From positions 1 through 43,135 of the forward strand of contig NZ_BMVG01000054.1 of NCBI RefSeq assembly GCF_014650595.1: DNA of 43,135 nt, in the 5' to 3' direction. A program made the position numbers and the translations under genes. This DNA comes from Streptomyces alanosinicus (GTDB lineage Bacteria; Actinomycetota; Actinomycetes; Streptomycetales; Streptomycetaceae). Below the pieces are notes generated by a model that made no database searches, had not been told where the DNA came from, and saw only the letters and a list, made by a program, of their open reading frames with translations. Shown piece after piece: positions 24,771-32,237 of the stretch (its first letter is position 1; every line of letters starts with the position of its first letter).

Positions 24771-25211
24771 TTGCCCCTTCGATCACTCTTCCGGCCATGG
24801 GCACGCTTGGCCGTGGAGGTACGGCCGGCCGATCAGCGAGACGAGTGGGAAGCCTCCTGGTTCCGCGGTCGGCTGTCCGACCCCACCCTTATTGACGTCG
24901 GGGTCGTGGTCGTTGTGGACGGTGCGGGGTATCTGGCGGTGCCGGTCGGCGGACAGCGGCGCGGCGGGTACGTCTCCACCGGCGTCCGGGGGACTGCCCG
25001 TTGTCTGCGCGACGCGCTCGCCGGGCGCCCCGGCTATCCGAATGTACGCGTGCGCTGGTCCGCGTGCCCAAGCGCCTGTCACACCGTTGCCTGGGGCGAG
25101 GCTGCGCCGGACAACGAAGACGACCAGGCCGTGGGCGAGTTCTACGGATACAGCCCGTCGGCGATCGCTCGCTTCGAGGAGGAGTCGGCAGCGGCTCTCC
25201 GCACGAACTGA
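24771..25211 (+). CDS. Hypothetical protein upstream of the RiPP genes
   Basis: 146 residues if started at the TTG at 24771, which has a clean GGAGG 5 nt upstream. A GTG at 24708 gives 21 more residues but no ribosome site. The protein is mainly alpha/beta (GVVVVVDGAGYLAVPVGGQR, YVSTGVRGTARCLRDALAG) and ends in an acidic helix (SAIARFEEESAAALRT). It contains two nearby cysteines (WSACPSACHTVAW). It lies about 205 nt before the precursor peptide gene and on the same strand; whether it belongs to that cluster is open. Confidence 0.65.
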   Translation: MPLRSLFRPWARLAVEVRPADQRDEWEASWFRGRLSDPTLIDVGVVVVVDGAGYLAVPVGGQRRGGYVSTGVRGTARCLRDALAGRPGYPNVRVRWSACPSACHTVAWGEAAPDNEDDQAVGEFYGYSPSAIARFEEESAAALRTN

Positions 25212-25417
25212 CTCATCCCGTTCCCCGGACTCACCGGACGTCCACGGGGGACGGCCATGAACACCGCTTCCAGGCCGCTCGCCGATGACGGGCCGGCCAT
25301 CGGGGAGCGGGCAGGACCCCGACGCCGACGCGCGAGAAGGCCGGCGCCGGGTGCAGGACTCGGAAGACGACGTGTCCTCCGGGCGGATCCGACTACCAGC
25401 GAAGGGAGGGGAGGTAC

Positions 25418-25549
25418 ATGTCCAAGGCACAGGAAGCCGCGCAGTCGACGGTGGTCGTCGCCGACGGCACCGACGTCGAGGAGCTGGTGGACACCTCGGC
25501 CGTTGTGCGGTCCGAGGACGTCGAGCAGGAGGAGCGCTACACCTTCTGA
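25418..25549 (+). CDS. Candidate RiPP precursor peptide (43 residues)
   Basis: Short gene with an excellent ribosome site (GGGAGGGGAGG, then ATG at 25418). The peptide starts MSKAQEAAQST, has an acidic leader-like centre (ADGTDVEELVDTS) with an ELV motif, and ends RSEDVEQEERYTF. It contains no cysteine and only a few Ser/Thr, so lanthionine or AviCys chemistry and thiazoles are excluded; backbone thioamidation or an oxazoline at Ser/Thr remain possible. It is the first gene before TfuA and YcaO, with a hairpin between, as is usual when a precursor must be made in excess. The leader/core boundary cannot be placed; the C-terminal third, ending YTF, is the best guess for the core. A longer frame reading through this stretch in another phase is rejected. 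Confidence 0.68.
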   Translation: MSKAQEAAQSTVVVADGTDVEELVDTSAVVRSEDVEQEERYTF

Positions 25550-25561
25550 TCCGGGCTCGAA

Positions 25562-25593
25562 GGGCGTTCGGCCACGGTGGTGGCCGGACGCCC
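25562..25593 (+). terminator. Hairpin between precursor and tfuA (attenuator-like)
   Basis: Stem of 14 bp with one G-T pair (GGGCGTTCGGCCAC at 25562-25575 with GTGGCCGGACGCCC at 25580-25593) and a 4-nt loop, 12 nt after the precursor stop. No strong T-tract follows, so partial termination or mRNA stabilisation of the precursor is more likely than full stop. Confidence 0.65.
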
Positions 25594-25628
25594 GCCTCAT
25601 CTGCGCGTCCCCTCATTCTGGAGATCAC

Positions 25629-26813
25629 GTGATCCACGTCTTCACCGGGCCCACGCTGAGCCCGGACGAACCAGCCCTGAAAGACCCGGACTTACGGCTA
25701 CGGCCACCGATCCGACACGGCGATCTGTTCGATCCATCGATCATGGTCGGCGACACCGTCGTCATCATCGACGGCGTCTACCACCATGCGCCAGCCGTCC
25801 GGCACAAGGAGATCATCTGGACCCTCGGCCGGGGCGTCCGCGTCATCGGCGCTGCCAGCATCGGCGCCCTGCGGGCGGCCGAACTGGCCGACTGCGGCAT
25901 GATCGGCATCGGGTCGGTCTGGCACGACTACGCCACCGGTCAGCTCGACGGCGACGACGAGGTGACCGTCGCTCAGGCGGCGGGCGGTGACCCGCGCGCC
26001 TGCACATGGCCGTTGGTCAGGGTGCGCCAGGTCCTCAGCCACGCCCTCCGCAAGCGCATCGTGGACACCGCCCGGGCCGACCGCCTGGTCGGATCTCTCG
26101 CCGAGGTGTACTACGCGCACCGGTCGCTGGATGCGGTCATGCAGATAAGCCGCCGAGAGAACCTGCCCGGTTTCGCCGACTGGCTGGCGCAGGAGCTGGC
26201 CGCCGACGTGCACTTCGGTGACGTGAAGCGGCAGGACGCCCTTGACGCTCTCGACCTCGCGCGAGAGATGGCCAAGACCCCGGCCGAACCGGTGGAGGGC
26301 CTGGTGTGGGCGACGCGCTGCTTTAGGCAGTGGGCCAACTCCTTCGCCGTGCTCGACACAGAGCACGGCCGGCTCCGCACGCTGGAGCGAGTGACCTTCC
26401 AGCAGATCTTCGACCCGCGGTTCAAGCAGGTGTGGTGGGATTACCTCATCAGCCTCGGCACGACCGACCTGCCCTGGACCGTCGCCTGCGCAGTGATCAA
26501 CCCCCGCGTGGACCTGTCCGACGAACAGACCGCGGCCCGGCTGCTGATTCGAGAGACGCCAGCCGACCGCACCGACGTCGCTAGGTACTCGGCCGTCAAC
26601 GAACAGGCCCGCGAGGCGAACCGCGGCTTCTTCCCGGAGGCGATCAAGGAGAGCGTGGTGCGCGACATGCTCGCCGCAGTGTGGGGCACGGGCCCGGACG
26701 GGCTGGAAAAGGAGGCGTGGGTGCGCGGCCTGCACGGCGCCCGTGAAGCCGTCGATGCGGCGCGGCCGTTCGTCCTCGGCTTTCTCAAGGATCAGGAGAC
26801 GGCCCGCCGATGA
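25629..26813 (+). CDS. tfuA: TfuA-like protein (YcaO partner)
   Basis: 394 residues from a GTG at 25629 with GGAG close upstream; the frame is open back to 25257 but that extension is arginine/proline-rich noise across the precursor gene. The TfuA core is clear: IHVFTGPTLSPDEP, PPIRHGDLFD, VVIIDGVYHHAPAVRHKEII and VIGAASIGALRAAELADCGM. The second half (about 200 residues) is helical. Family knowledge: TfuA proteins work with YcaO to install thioamides, probably by delivering sulfide, as in methyl-coenzyme M reductase modification and in thioamide RiPPs such as thioviridamide. The stop overlaps the YcaO start (ATGA). Codon 22 is TTA. Confidence 0.9.
   Translation: MIHVFTGPTLSPDEPALKDPDLRLRPPIRHGDLFDPSIMVGDTVVIIDGVYHHAPAVRHKEIIWTLGRGVRVIGAASIGALRAAELADCGMIGIGSVWHDYATGQLDGDDEVTVAQAAGGDPRACTWPLVRVRQVLSHALRKRIVDTARADRLVGSLAEVYYAHRSLDAVMQISRRENLPGFADWLAQELAADVHFGDVKRQDALDALDLAREMAKTPAEPVEGLVWATRCFRQWANSFAVLDTEHGRLRTLERVTFQQIFDPRFKQVWWDYLISLGTTDLPWTVACAVINPRVDLSDEQTAARLLIRETPADRTDVARYSAVNEQAREANRGFFPEAIKESVVRDMLAAVWGTGPDGLEKEAWVRGLHGAREAVDAARPFVLGFLKDQETARR
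25692..25694 (+). promoter_or_regulatory. In-frame TTA (bldA-dependent) codon in tfuA
   Basis: GAC TTA CGG encodes the first leucine of DLRLRPP, codon 22 of tfuA. It makes translation of this operon a candidate for bldA control. Confidence 0.75.
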
Positions 26814-27955
26814 CCTCGATCACCCTGACTGGCACCGTCCGCGCCCGCACCCCCGAGGAAACCTGGGACGCGCTGAAGCCGCACATCGCACGGCTCGGCA
26901 TCAGCCGCGTCGCCCGGCTCACCGGCCTCGACCACCTCGGCATCCCCGTGTGGACAGCCGTACGGCCTAACGCCCACACGCTCGTCACCTCCCAGGGCAA
27001 GGGTGCCACCGACACGCTCGCCAAGATCTCCGCAGTCTTGGAATCCGCCGAACTCTGGCATGCCGAGCAGCCGTTGAAGGCGGATATCCGCGCGACGCAC
27101 CGCGACCTGGACCTGCCATACCCGATGCACGCGCTGCCGGTGAAGATCGACCACCCCTCGCTCGAAGACGTCCCACTGGACTGGGTCACCGGCCACGGAC
27201 TGGTCACCGGAGAACCGGTACTCATCCCCGCCGACGTCGTACGACGCAGGGTCCACCCCAGCGCGGCGGAACCGGAAGTCTTCCACGTCACCAGCAACGG
27301 AATGGCCTGCGGCAACACACTGCCCGAGGCCACGCTGCACGCCCTTTTGGAGACAGTCGAGCGCGACGTGCTGCACGACGACTACGTCAGCGGCAGCCGG
27401 TTCAGGACGCTCGTCGAACCGGCCACCGTGACCGACCCGTACTGCCGTGACCTGGTCGGACGATTCCTCGATGCCGGGATGTGGCTGGAGATCGCATGGG
27501 TCGACAACGCCTACGGCGTGCCGGTGTGTGCCGCCTACATCTGGTCGGAGGACTATCCGGTCACCTTCGCCGGGTCCGGCTGCCACTTCGCCCCGCAGAT
27601 CGCGCTTTCCCGCGCGCTCGCCGAGGCCGCCCAGTCCCGTCTGACGTGTATCGCCGGCACCCGTGACGATCTCGACATCCACGAGAACGCCTTCGCCGCC
27701 GACCCCGAGCGTCCCGCACCGGCGGACCTCCCGGTCGGCAACTGGAACAACCTGATCCACCACCTGGAGCCGGACGACGACCTAGGCCTGAACCTGGCCG
27801 CCATCGCCGCCGGGGTTGCCGCCACCGTCGGGCACGAGCCGATCGCCTTCCCGCTGCATAACTCGCCCGCGTACGTGGCCGTCAAGGTCGTCAGCCCTGG
27901 TCTGGAGATGCGCATCATCCGGTCCATCCCGCGTCCTGGGAGCCGCCGTGGATAG
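26810..27955 (+). CDS. ycaO: YcaO-domain protein, putative thioamide or azoline synthetase
   Basis: 381 residues starting in an ATGA overlap with tfuA. YcaO ATP-binding motifs are visible: SQGKGATDTLAKISAVLESAE near residue 65, SNGMACGNTLPEATLHALLE with ERD near 165-185, and SRALAEAAQSRLT near 265. The C-terminus is short and proline-containing (RSIPRPGSRRG). YcaO enzymes activate a backbone amide with ATP; with a TfuA partner the known outcome is thioamide formation. There is no E1-like or ocin-ThiF partner and no dehydrogenase of the thiazole type nearby, which favours thioamidation over azole formation. The methyltransferase follows with an 8-nt overlap. Confidence 0.93.
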   Translation: MTSITLTGTVRARTPEETWDALKPHIARLGISRVARLTGLDHLGIPVWTAVRPNAHTLVTSQGKGATDTLAKISAVLESAELWHAEQPLKADIRATHRDLDLPYPMHALPVKIDHPSLEDVPLDWVTGHGLVTGEPVLIPADVVRRRVHPSAAEPEVFHVTSNGMACGNTLPEATLHALLETVERDVLHDDYVSGSRFRTLVEPATVTDPYCRDLVGRFLDAGMWLEIAWVDNAYGVPVCAAYIWSEDYPVTFAGSGCHFAPQIALSRALAEAAQSRLTCIAGTRDDLDIHENAFAADPERPAPADLPVGNWNNLIHHLEPDDDLGLNLAAIAAGVAATVGHEPIAFPLHNSPAYVAVKVVSPGLEMRIIRSIPRPGSRRG

Positions 27956-28733
27956 CCCGGACTTCACCGAGCGGGAGCAGCAGCTCGCCGCCGTGTACGA
28001 CAAAATGCACGCGGCCCGCGAGACCGCCACCATCGTCAGCGACCTGTACGCCCAGGCCATGGGCGACGTCTATCCGCACGAGATCAACGCGGCCGGCGCG
28101 GTCGACTGGCCACTGATCGCAACGATCGTCGGCGCCCTGCGCCTGGAACCCGGACACCAGCTCGTCGACCTCGGATGCGGCACGGGCGGCATCGGCCTGT
28201 GGCTGGCCCGCGCACTCGCCACGCACGTCACCGGCGTCGACATATCCGCCACAGCCGTGCGCATCGCCACCGGCCGCGCCCGGGAATTCGTCCCCGCCGA
28301 GCGCGCCAGATTCACGGTGGGCTCTCTGCGCGCGACCGGGCTGCCGGACCGGCACGCCAATGGCCTTGTGTGCGTGGATGCGCTGGGCTGCGAACTCGAC
28401 CGGGCGGCCGCGCTGCGCGAGATCTACCGCATCCTGCGGCCCGGTGCCCGAGCCGTCGTCACTTCCGGCCGCCGACGTACGAACCCGGTCCTGCCACCGT
28501 GGCCGGAGCAGGCCGCCTACGCCGGGCTGATCTGCGAGGCGGAAGAGGAACGCCCCCACGAGCCGCTGCTGTGGCAGCGCCTCTACTGGCTGTGGATCGA
28601 GCACGAGACCGACCTGCGCAAGCAACTCGGCGACGAGCCAACCGACAGCATGCTCATCGAGGCCCGCACGCGGGGCGCCACGCTCGATGACCGTTGCTCT
28701 CTCGCCGTTACATTGAGGCGCCCCGAGGAGTAA
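27948..28733 (+). CDS. Class I SAM-dependent methyltransferase
   Basis: 261 residues from a GTG inside the end of ycaO, with GGGAG upstream. Motif I is LVDLGCGTGGIGLWLA, followed by THVTGVDISATAVRIATGRA and the post-motif region ANGLVCVDALGCELDRAAAL and ALREIYRILRPGARAVVTSG. This is the usual Rossmann methyltransferase of about 260 residues. In this operon the likely substrate is the modified peptide or an amino acid derived from it, but O-, N- or S-methylation cannot be distinguished. Confidence 0.9.
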   Translation: MDSPDFTEREQQLAAVYDKMHAARETATIVSDLYAQAMGDVYPHEINAAGAVDWPLIATIVGALRLEPGHQLVDLGCGTGGIGLWLARALATHVTGVDISATAVRIATGRAREFVPAERARFTVGSLRATGLPDRHANGLVCVDALGCELDRAAALREIYRILRPGARAVVTSGRRRTNPVLPPWPEQAAYAGLICEAEEERPHEPLLWQRLYWLWIEHETDLRKQLGDEPTDSMLIEARTRGATLDDRCSLAVTLRRPEE

Positions 28734-29122
28734 ACCTCCCGGTGACCGGGGCGCAGTGCCCGCTCCACGGGCCGACCTGCAAGGAGATCCATCGCATGTC
28801 CCGTCGTGTCGCCGTCTACGGAGCCGGCTCCTGGGGAACCGCCTTCTCCCTCGTCCTCGCCGACGCCGGATGCGAGGTCACACTCTGGGGCCGCCGCCCC
28901 GCCCTGACCGAGACGATCAACGAGACCCGCAGCAATCCCGACTACCTGCCGGAGGTGAAACTGCCGGCGAACGTGACGGCCACGTCCGACCCGGCCGAAG
29001 CCGCGCGCGGCGCTGACATCGTCGTCCTCGCGGTCTCCGCTCAGAGCGCCCGCCCGCTGCTGGAAGCCTGGCGGGCCCTCTGGGAGCCGCGCACCGTGTT
29101 CGTGTCGCTGATGAAGGGCATC

Positions 29123-29128
29123 GAACTG
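29123..29128. repeat. 6-bp direct repeat GAACTG, left copy (target duplication or crossover core)
   Basis: GAACTG is the last part of the gpsA-like coding sequence before the insertion. The second copy is at 38027-38032. Joining across one copy restores codons ATC GAA CTG GGC ACC AGC in frame. Confidence 0.7.
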
Positions 29129-29144
29129 TTCTTCGCGCTCAGCG

Positions 29145-29163
29145 TGTCTCATGAGACATGTGG
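29145..29163 (+). repeat. Left inverted-repeat core of the element
   Basis: TGTCTCATGAGACATGTGG; its first 14 bases are a perfect palindrome. It matches the reverse complement of 37988-38006 at 17 of 19 positions. It starts 16 nt inside the left end. Confidence 0.7.
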
Positions 29164-29386
29164 CTTGGCGCCGGCCACGTGATTGGCCTGGACATCAGTG
29201 GTGTTGGCGAGAGCCTGCCAGGGGGGTGGGCGAAATGTCGGCTGAGACGTCTTGGCCGACACCATGCAGGCTGGTTCGGTGATCAGGGTACGGGTCACCG
29301 CCGCCCGGTCTAGATTGGGCGCACAGGGCACGCAGAGGCGAGCCCAGAGTTGAGCGCCCGGAAGGCGCTCTGAGAGGAGCAGCGGG

Positions 29387-29743
29387 ATGCTGTGTCCGAT
29401 CCTGTTCGTGTCGGTCAACCAGTCGTTCCGTGACACCTACGACCTGAAGCAGCTTGAGGTCTGGGTGGAACGGGCTTGGGCCATCACGGTCAGCAAGGCG
29501 AGCGACTGCGAGCGCGTCGTAGCGGTCAAGGACCGCGAGCCAGTAGCGGCTTGGCGACTGCGCGGCGCGTTCTCAACCGACGAGACCTATGCGGTGTCCG
29601 ACGGCAGCACGCGCAATCGCACTGGCCTGGCACTTGGCGAGCCGTTGCCGATCCTGCCCGAATATCGCTCTTCGGTCCCGGTGCTGCGCCGCGGAGTCGC
29701 CGTCGCCAACATAGACCTCACCCCGATGCCCCCGGAGCGATAG
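29387..29743 (+). CDS. Hypothetical protein, first gene of the element
   Basis: 118 residues from an ATG with GAGAGGAG 7-8 nt upstream. The sequence begins LCPILFVSVNQSFRDTYDL, has ASDCERVVAVKDREPVAAWR in the middle and ends with PMPPER. It is a compact alpha/beta-looking protein with no family I recognise. The codon use is less GC-biased at the third position than its neighbours, which fits recent transfer. It ends 12 nt before a hairpin that faces the gpsA gene convergently. The 204 nt before it (29183-29386) hold no gene I can support. Confidence 0.7.
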   Translation: MLCPILFVSVNQSFRDTYDLKQLEVWVERAWAITVSKASDCERVVAVKDREPVAAWRLRGAFSTDETYAVSDGSTRNRTGLALGEPLPILPEYRSSVPVLRRGVAVANIDLTPMPPER

Positions 29744-29755
29744 GAAGACGCGAGT

Positions 29756-29786
29756 ACTGGCTCCCACCAGTAGCACGGGAGCCAGT
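29756..29786. terminator. Bidirectional hairpin between convergent genes
   Basis: A 10-bp perfect stem (ACTGGCTCCC with GGGAGCCAGT) and an 11-nt loop, between the plus-strand unknown gene (ends 29743) and the minus-strand gpsA (ends 29828). The placement suits termination of both. Confidence 0.6.
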
Positions 29787-29827
29787 TGCGCCCCGCGCGA
29801 GCCAGCAACTGCAAGGGCGTGAGTGAG

Positions 29828-30832
29828 TCAGTGCCGCTCAGGCTTCGCTGAACGCGACATGAGTTCCTTGACGGCAGCCTGAGGGGGTTTCCCGCCGTGG
29901 ACGATGTCGACGACTGTGTTGGTGATGGGCATGTCGACGCCGTGACGGTGCGCGAGGTCAAGCACGGACAGACAGGACTTCACGCCCTCCGCAGTCTGCT
30001 TTGTTGCGGCGATGGTCTCCTGCAGCGTCATTCCGCGGCCGAGGTTGGCGCCGAAGGTGTTGTTGCGTGACAGGGGTGAGGAACAGGTGGCGAAGAGGTC
30101 GCCCATGCCGGCCAGGCCCGCGAAGGTGCGTGGGTCGGCGCCCATCGCCTCTCCGAGGCGGGTGGTCTCGGCGAGGCCCCGGGTGATCAGTGTTGCCTTG
30201 GTGTTGTCGCCGAGGCCCATGCCGTCCGCAATGCCAACGGCCAGGGCGATGACGTTCTTCACGGCGCCGCCGAGCTCGCAGCCGATCACGTCGCTGCTGG
30301 TGTACGGGCGGAAGAAGCTGCTGTGACAGGCGGCTTGGAGCCGCATCGCGACGGATTCGTCCTTGCAGGCCACGACGCTGGCCGCAGGCTGTCGCCGGAC
30401 GATCTCACCGGCCAGATTGGGCCCCGACACAACGGCGATGCGCTCCGGGCCCGCTTCCGTGACGTCGGCGATGACCTCGCTCATCAACTTGGCGGTCCCG
30501 AGTTCGACGCCCTTCATAAGGCTGACCAGCACAGTGGTCGGGGCAATCGCAGGCGCCCAGGTGCTGAGATTGGCGCGCAGCGTCTGGGAGGGGGGCACGA
30601 GCACCACGAAGTCGGCGCCCGACGCGGCCTTCGCCGGATCGGTCGTCGCCGTGATCCCCGTCGGGAGTTCGACACCTGGGAAGTACTCCGGGTTGGTGCC
30701 AGTTGTGTTGATGACGTCGACCAGCTCGGAGCGTCGCCCCCACAGGGAGACCTCGCATCCCGCGTCGGCCAGGACCACGGCGAACGCCGTGCCCCAGGAA
30801 CCAGCGCCGAACACGGCGAATCGGGTCGTCAC
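29828..30832 (-). CDS. gpsA: NAD(P)H-dependent glycerol-3-phosphate dehydrogenase (complete, inside the element)
   Basis: 334 residues, the normal family length, from a GTG with GGGAGG upstream. It shows FGAGSWGTAFAVVLADAGCE (Rossmann loop), VSLMKGVELGT, AVVSGPNLAGEIV, then the catalytic lysine segment CELGGAVKNVIALAVGIADG and the C-terminal LATCSSPLSRNNTFGANLG. GpsA reduces dihydroxyacetone phosphate to glycerol-3-phosphate for phospholipids. It is probably an accessory copy, and its substrate may differ. It is clearly homologous to the broken gene that the element interrupts, yet diverged (for example GRRSELVDVINTTGTN against GRRPALTETINETRSN), so it is not a duplicate of it. Confidence 0.92.
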   Translation of the reverse strand: MTTRFAVFGAGSWGTAFAVVLADAGCEVSLWGRRSELVDVINTTGTNPEYFPGVELPTGITATTDPAKAASGADFVVLVPPSQTLRANLSTWAPAIAPTTVLVSLMKGVELGTAKLMSEVIADVTEAGPERIAVVSGPNLAGEIVRRQPAASVVACKDESVAMRLQAACHSSFFRPYTSSDVIGCELGGAVKNVIALAVGIADGMGLGDNTKATLITRGLAETTRLGEAMGADPRTFAGLAGMGDLFATCSSPLSRNNTFGANLGRGMTLQETIAATKQTAEGVKSCLSVLDLAHRHGVDMPITNTVVDIVHGGKPPQAAVKELMSRSAKPERH

Positions 30833-31125
30833 CGACCGGCCTCCCTCTGATCACGCTGCTGGTACGACGTGCACGTCGGCGGCCCAGCGTAGCCAATGCG
30901 GCCTGGCCGGCGCCGGTACACGAAACCGGTGCACAAGGTGACCGGTTCGACTGAGACGCCACCAGCCCGTCTCCCCGGGGAGCGCGGGCCAACGGAGCTT
31001 CACCGTGGCAAGACCACCGGAGCAGAGATCTCTCGAATGTCGAGGAATACGAGGTCAGTGGGTCGGGCACGCCACTGAACTCCCACTCTTCAAGATCCAG
31101 ACAGCGTCACCCACTCAGGCGTTCC

Positions 31126-31614
31126 TCATATGGGCGCCTCATCGCCGAGCGTGTCGCCTTCGCCCGCGAGGTCGTCGCCAAGGCCGAGCGCGGCGAGCTG
31201 CTGCGCGGCATCGAGGACGTTCTGCTGGGGCAACGGGTGTTGGGCGAGCCACATGCGTACCGCCTCGGTTGCAGCGGCCTTGATGGTGGTGTTGTAGACC
31301 ACGGACGCGAGCTTGAGCTGCTGCTGGAGGCTCTTCGGGATGGCGGTGGTGAAGGCGACCTCGGGGTCGTCCACGCCCCCGAGTCGAGAACGAAGGCGGC
31401 CGTCGAGTCCCTCGAGGCGGCCCGCGGGATCGGAGGTCAACTCCGCGGCAAGGGCACCGAGGACCTGGGCGAGGGAAACTCTGGTGAGGTCGAGGTCCAA
31501 AGCCGCGGTGTTGCACCAGCGTTTGAGCGCCTGATGGTCGGCGCGCGGAAGATCGACGGTGACACGGATCTTCTTATCTGAGGGTTCTGCTGTCACGGGA
31601 CGGGTCAGATCCAT
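31126..31614 (-). CDS. Protein with two ribbon-helix-helix-like segments
   Basis: 162 residues from the ATG at 31614, whose gene overlaps the end of the NUDIX gene by 10 nt; a longer upstream frame runs inside NUDIX and is rejected. Residues 10-55 (KIRVTVDLPRADHQALKRWC then TRVSLAQVLGALAAEL) and 85-130 (VAFTTAIPKSLQQQLKLASV then TIKAAATEAVRMWLAQHP) each show a basic strand followed by two helices, as in Arc/ParG/plasmid ParB-like ribbon-helix-helix proteins. It is likely a DNA-binding maintenance or regulatory protein of the element. The tandem arrangement in one chain would make a pseudo-dimer. Confidence 0.65.
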   Translation of the reverse strand: MDLTRPVTAEPSDKKIRVTVDLPRADHQALKRWCNTAALDLDLTRVSLAQVLGALAAELTSDPAGRLEGLDGRLRSRLGGVDDPEVAFTTAIPKSLQQQLKLASVVYNTTIKAAATEAVRMWLAQHPLPQQNVLDAAQQLAALGLGDDLAGEGDTLGDEAPI

Positions 31615-32144
31615 GTGTAGTTGTCGTCCGTGACTGCCTCCAGGCAGGCGTCGGCGACGGCGGCGTGCGGGGAGTCCAGGGCGGCCAGTGCTGTGCCGAT
31701 CGGCGGGAACAGCGGCAGGTCGCTTGTCTTGCGGTAGTCCACCCACTCGATCGTGCCAGCCTCGTGGGAGCCGTCGGGCAGTTCGTCGAACTCCTGCTGC
31801 GCCAGCTTCTGCCGGACCTGGGGGGTGACGTGAAAGCGGTAGACCAGGTGCAGTTTGCGGGGCGGCGGTGTGGCACCTGGGCGGGAGACACGCTGGTCGA
31901 CGACCCACAGCAGTTCTCCACCTTCGGCCTGGTCCACGTCGAGGGCGAGTTCCTCGGCCAATTCCCGACGCAGTGCGTGCGGCAGTGGCTCGGCGGGTTC
32001 GACGTTGCCACCGATGGTCGTGTAGTGGACCGAGTCGGCGCGGTCGCGGCGGATGAGGGCCACGTCGTCGCCGCAGAACACCAGTGCGCTGGTACGGATT
32101 TTGATGCGGGAGAACGGGGTCGGGGCCGCGGGGGTGCTTGTCAT
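31605..32144 (-). CDS. NUDIX hydrolase (element cargo)
   Basis: 179 residues, ATG at 32144. The Nudix box is GGNVEPAEPLPHALRRELAE ELAL, matching G-x5-E-x7-RE-x2-EE with leucine-alanine in place of the usual final glycine region, so the divalent-metal glutamates are present. Flanking residues include KIRTSALVFCGDDVALIRRD and HLVYRFHV. Such enzymes hydrolyse nucleoside diphosphates linked to another moiety; the substrate is unknown. The gene lies 93 nt after the radical SAM gene on the same strand and overlaps the ribbon-helix-helix gene. It may clean up or activate a nucleotide intermediate of the cargo pathway. Confidence 0.88.
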   Translation of the reverse strand: MTSTPAAPTPFSRIKIRTSALVFCGDDVALIRRDRADSVHYTTIGGNVEPAEPLPHALRRELAEELALDVDQAEGGELLWVVDQRVSRPGATPPPRKLHLVYRFHVTPQVRQKLAQQEFDELPDGSHEAGTIEWVDYRKTSDLPLFPPIGTALAALDSPHAAVADACLEAVTDDNYTWI

Positions 32145-32237
32145 GGCGGCCAGTATTGCGGCCGCGCCGACGGCGCCGGGCGGGTTTGCTTCGACTTCAC
32201 CCGTCCCGGCGCCGTCCCCCCTTATCCCTTGGGCTGG

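Larger units (their letters stand above)
28796..29182 (+). pseudogene. gpsA: gpsA-like gene, 5' part, interrupted by the 8.9 kb element
   Basis: 128 codons from an ATG with AAGGAG 10 nt upstream. The first 111 residues are a glycerol-3-phosphate dehydrogenase-type NAD(P)-binding domain: VAVYGAGSWGTAFSLVLADA, ADIVVLAVSAQSA and VFVSLMKGIEL. At 29128 similarity stops abruptly. The remaining 17 codons (FFALSVSHETCG and on) read into the inserted DNA. The intact homologue at 29828-30832 continues MKGVELGTAKLMSEVI; the same continuation appears at 38033. The gene sits 62 nt after the methyltransferase, so it may once have been part of the RiPP operon as a dehydrogenase. The truncated product cannot be active as a GpsA. 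Confidence 0.85.

Noticed and set aside
25257..25628. N-terminal extension of TfuA from 25257
   Set aside because: Arg/Pro-rich and reads across the precursor gene in another phase; the GTG at 25629 has a ribosome site and matches the normal TfuA start.
25285..25632. 115-codon plus-strand frame overlapping the precursor
   Set aside because: No ribosome site at its start; it is a shadow of the precursor in a different phase, and its text is low-complexity.
25698..26735. 345-codon minus-strand frame opposite tfuA
   Set aside because: The TfuA core is unmistakable on the plus strand and this frame has no recognisable features.
28694..28795. Longer start for the gpsA-like 5' part
   Set aside because: Runs inside the methyltransferase end; the ATG at 28796 has AAGGAG and begins exactly at the Rossmann fold.
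29149..29436. 95-codon minus-strand frame at the left end of the element as a transposase remnant
   Set aside because: It has no recognisable recombinase motif, overlaps the start of a well-signalled plus-strand gene and its text is unremarkable.
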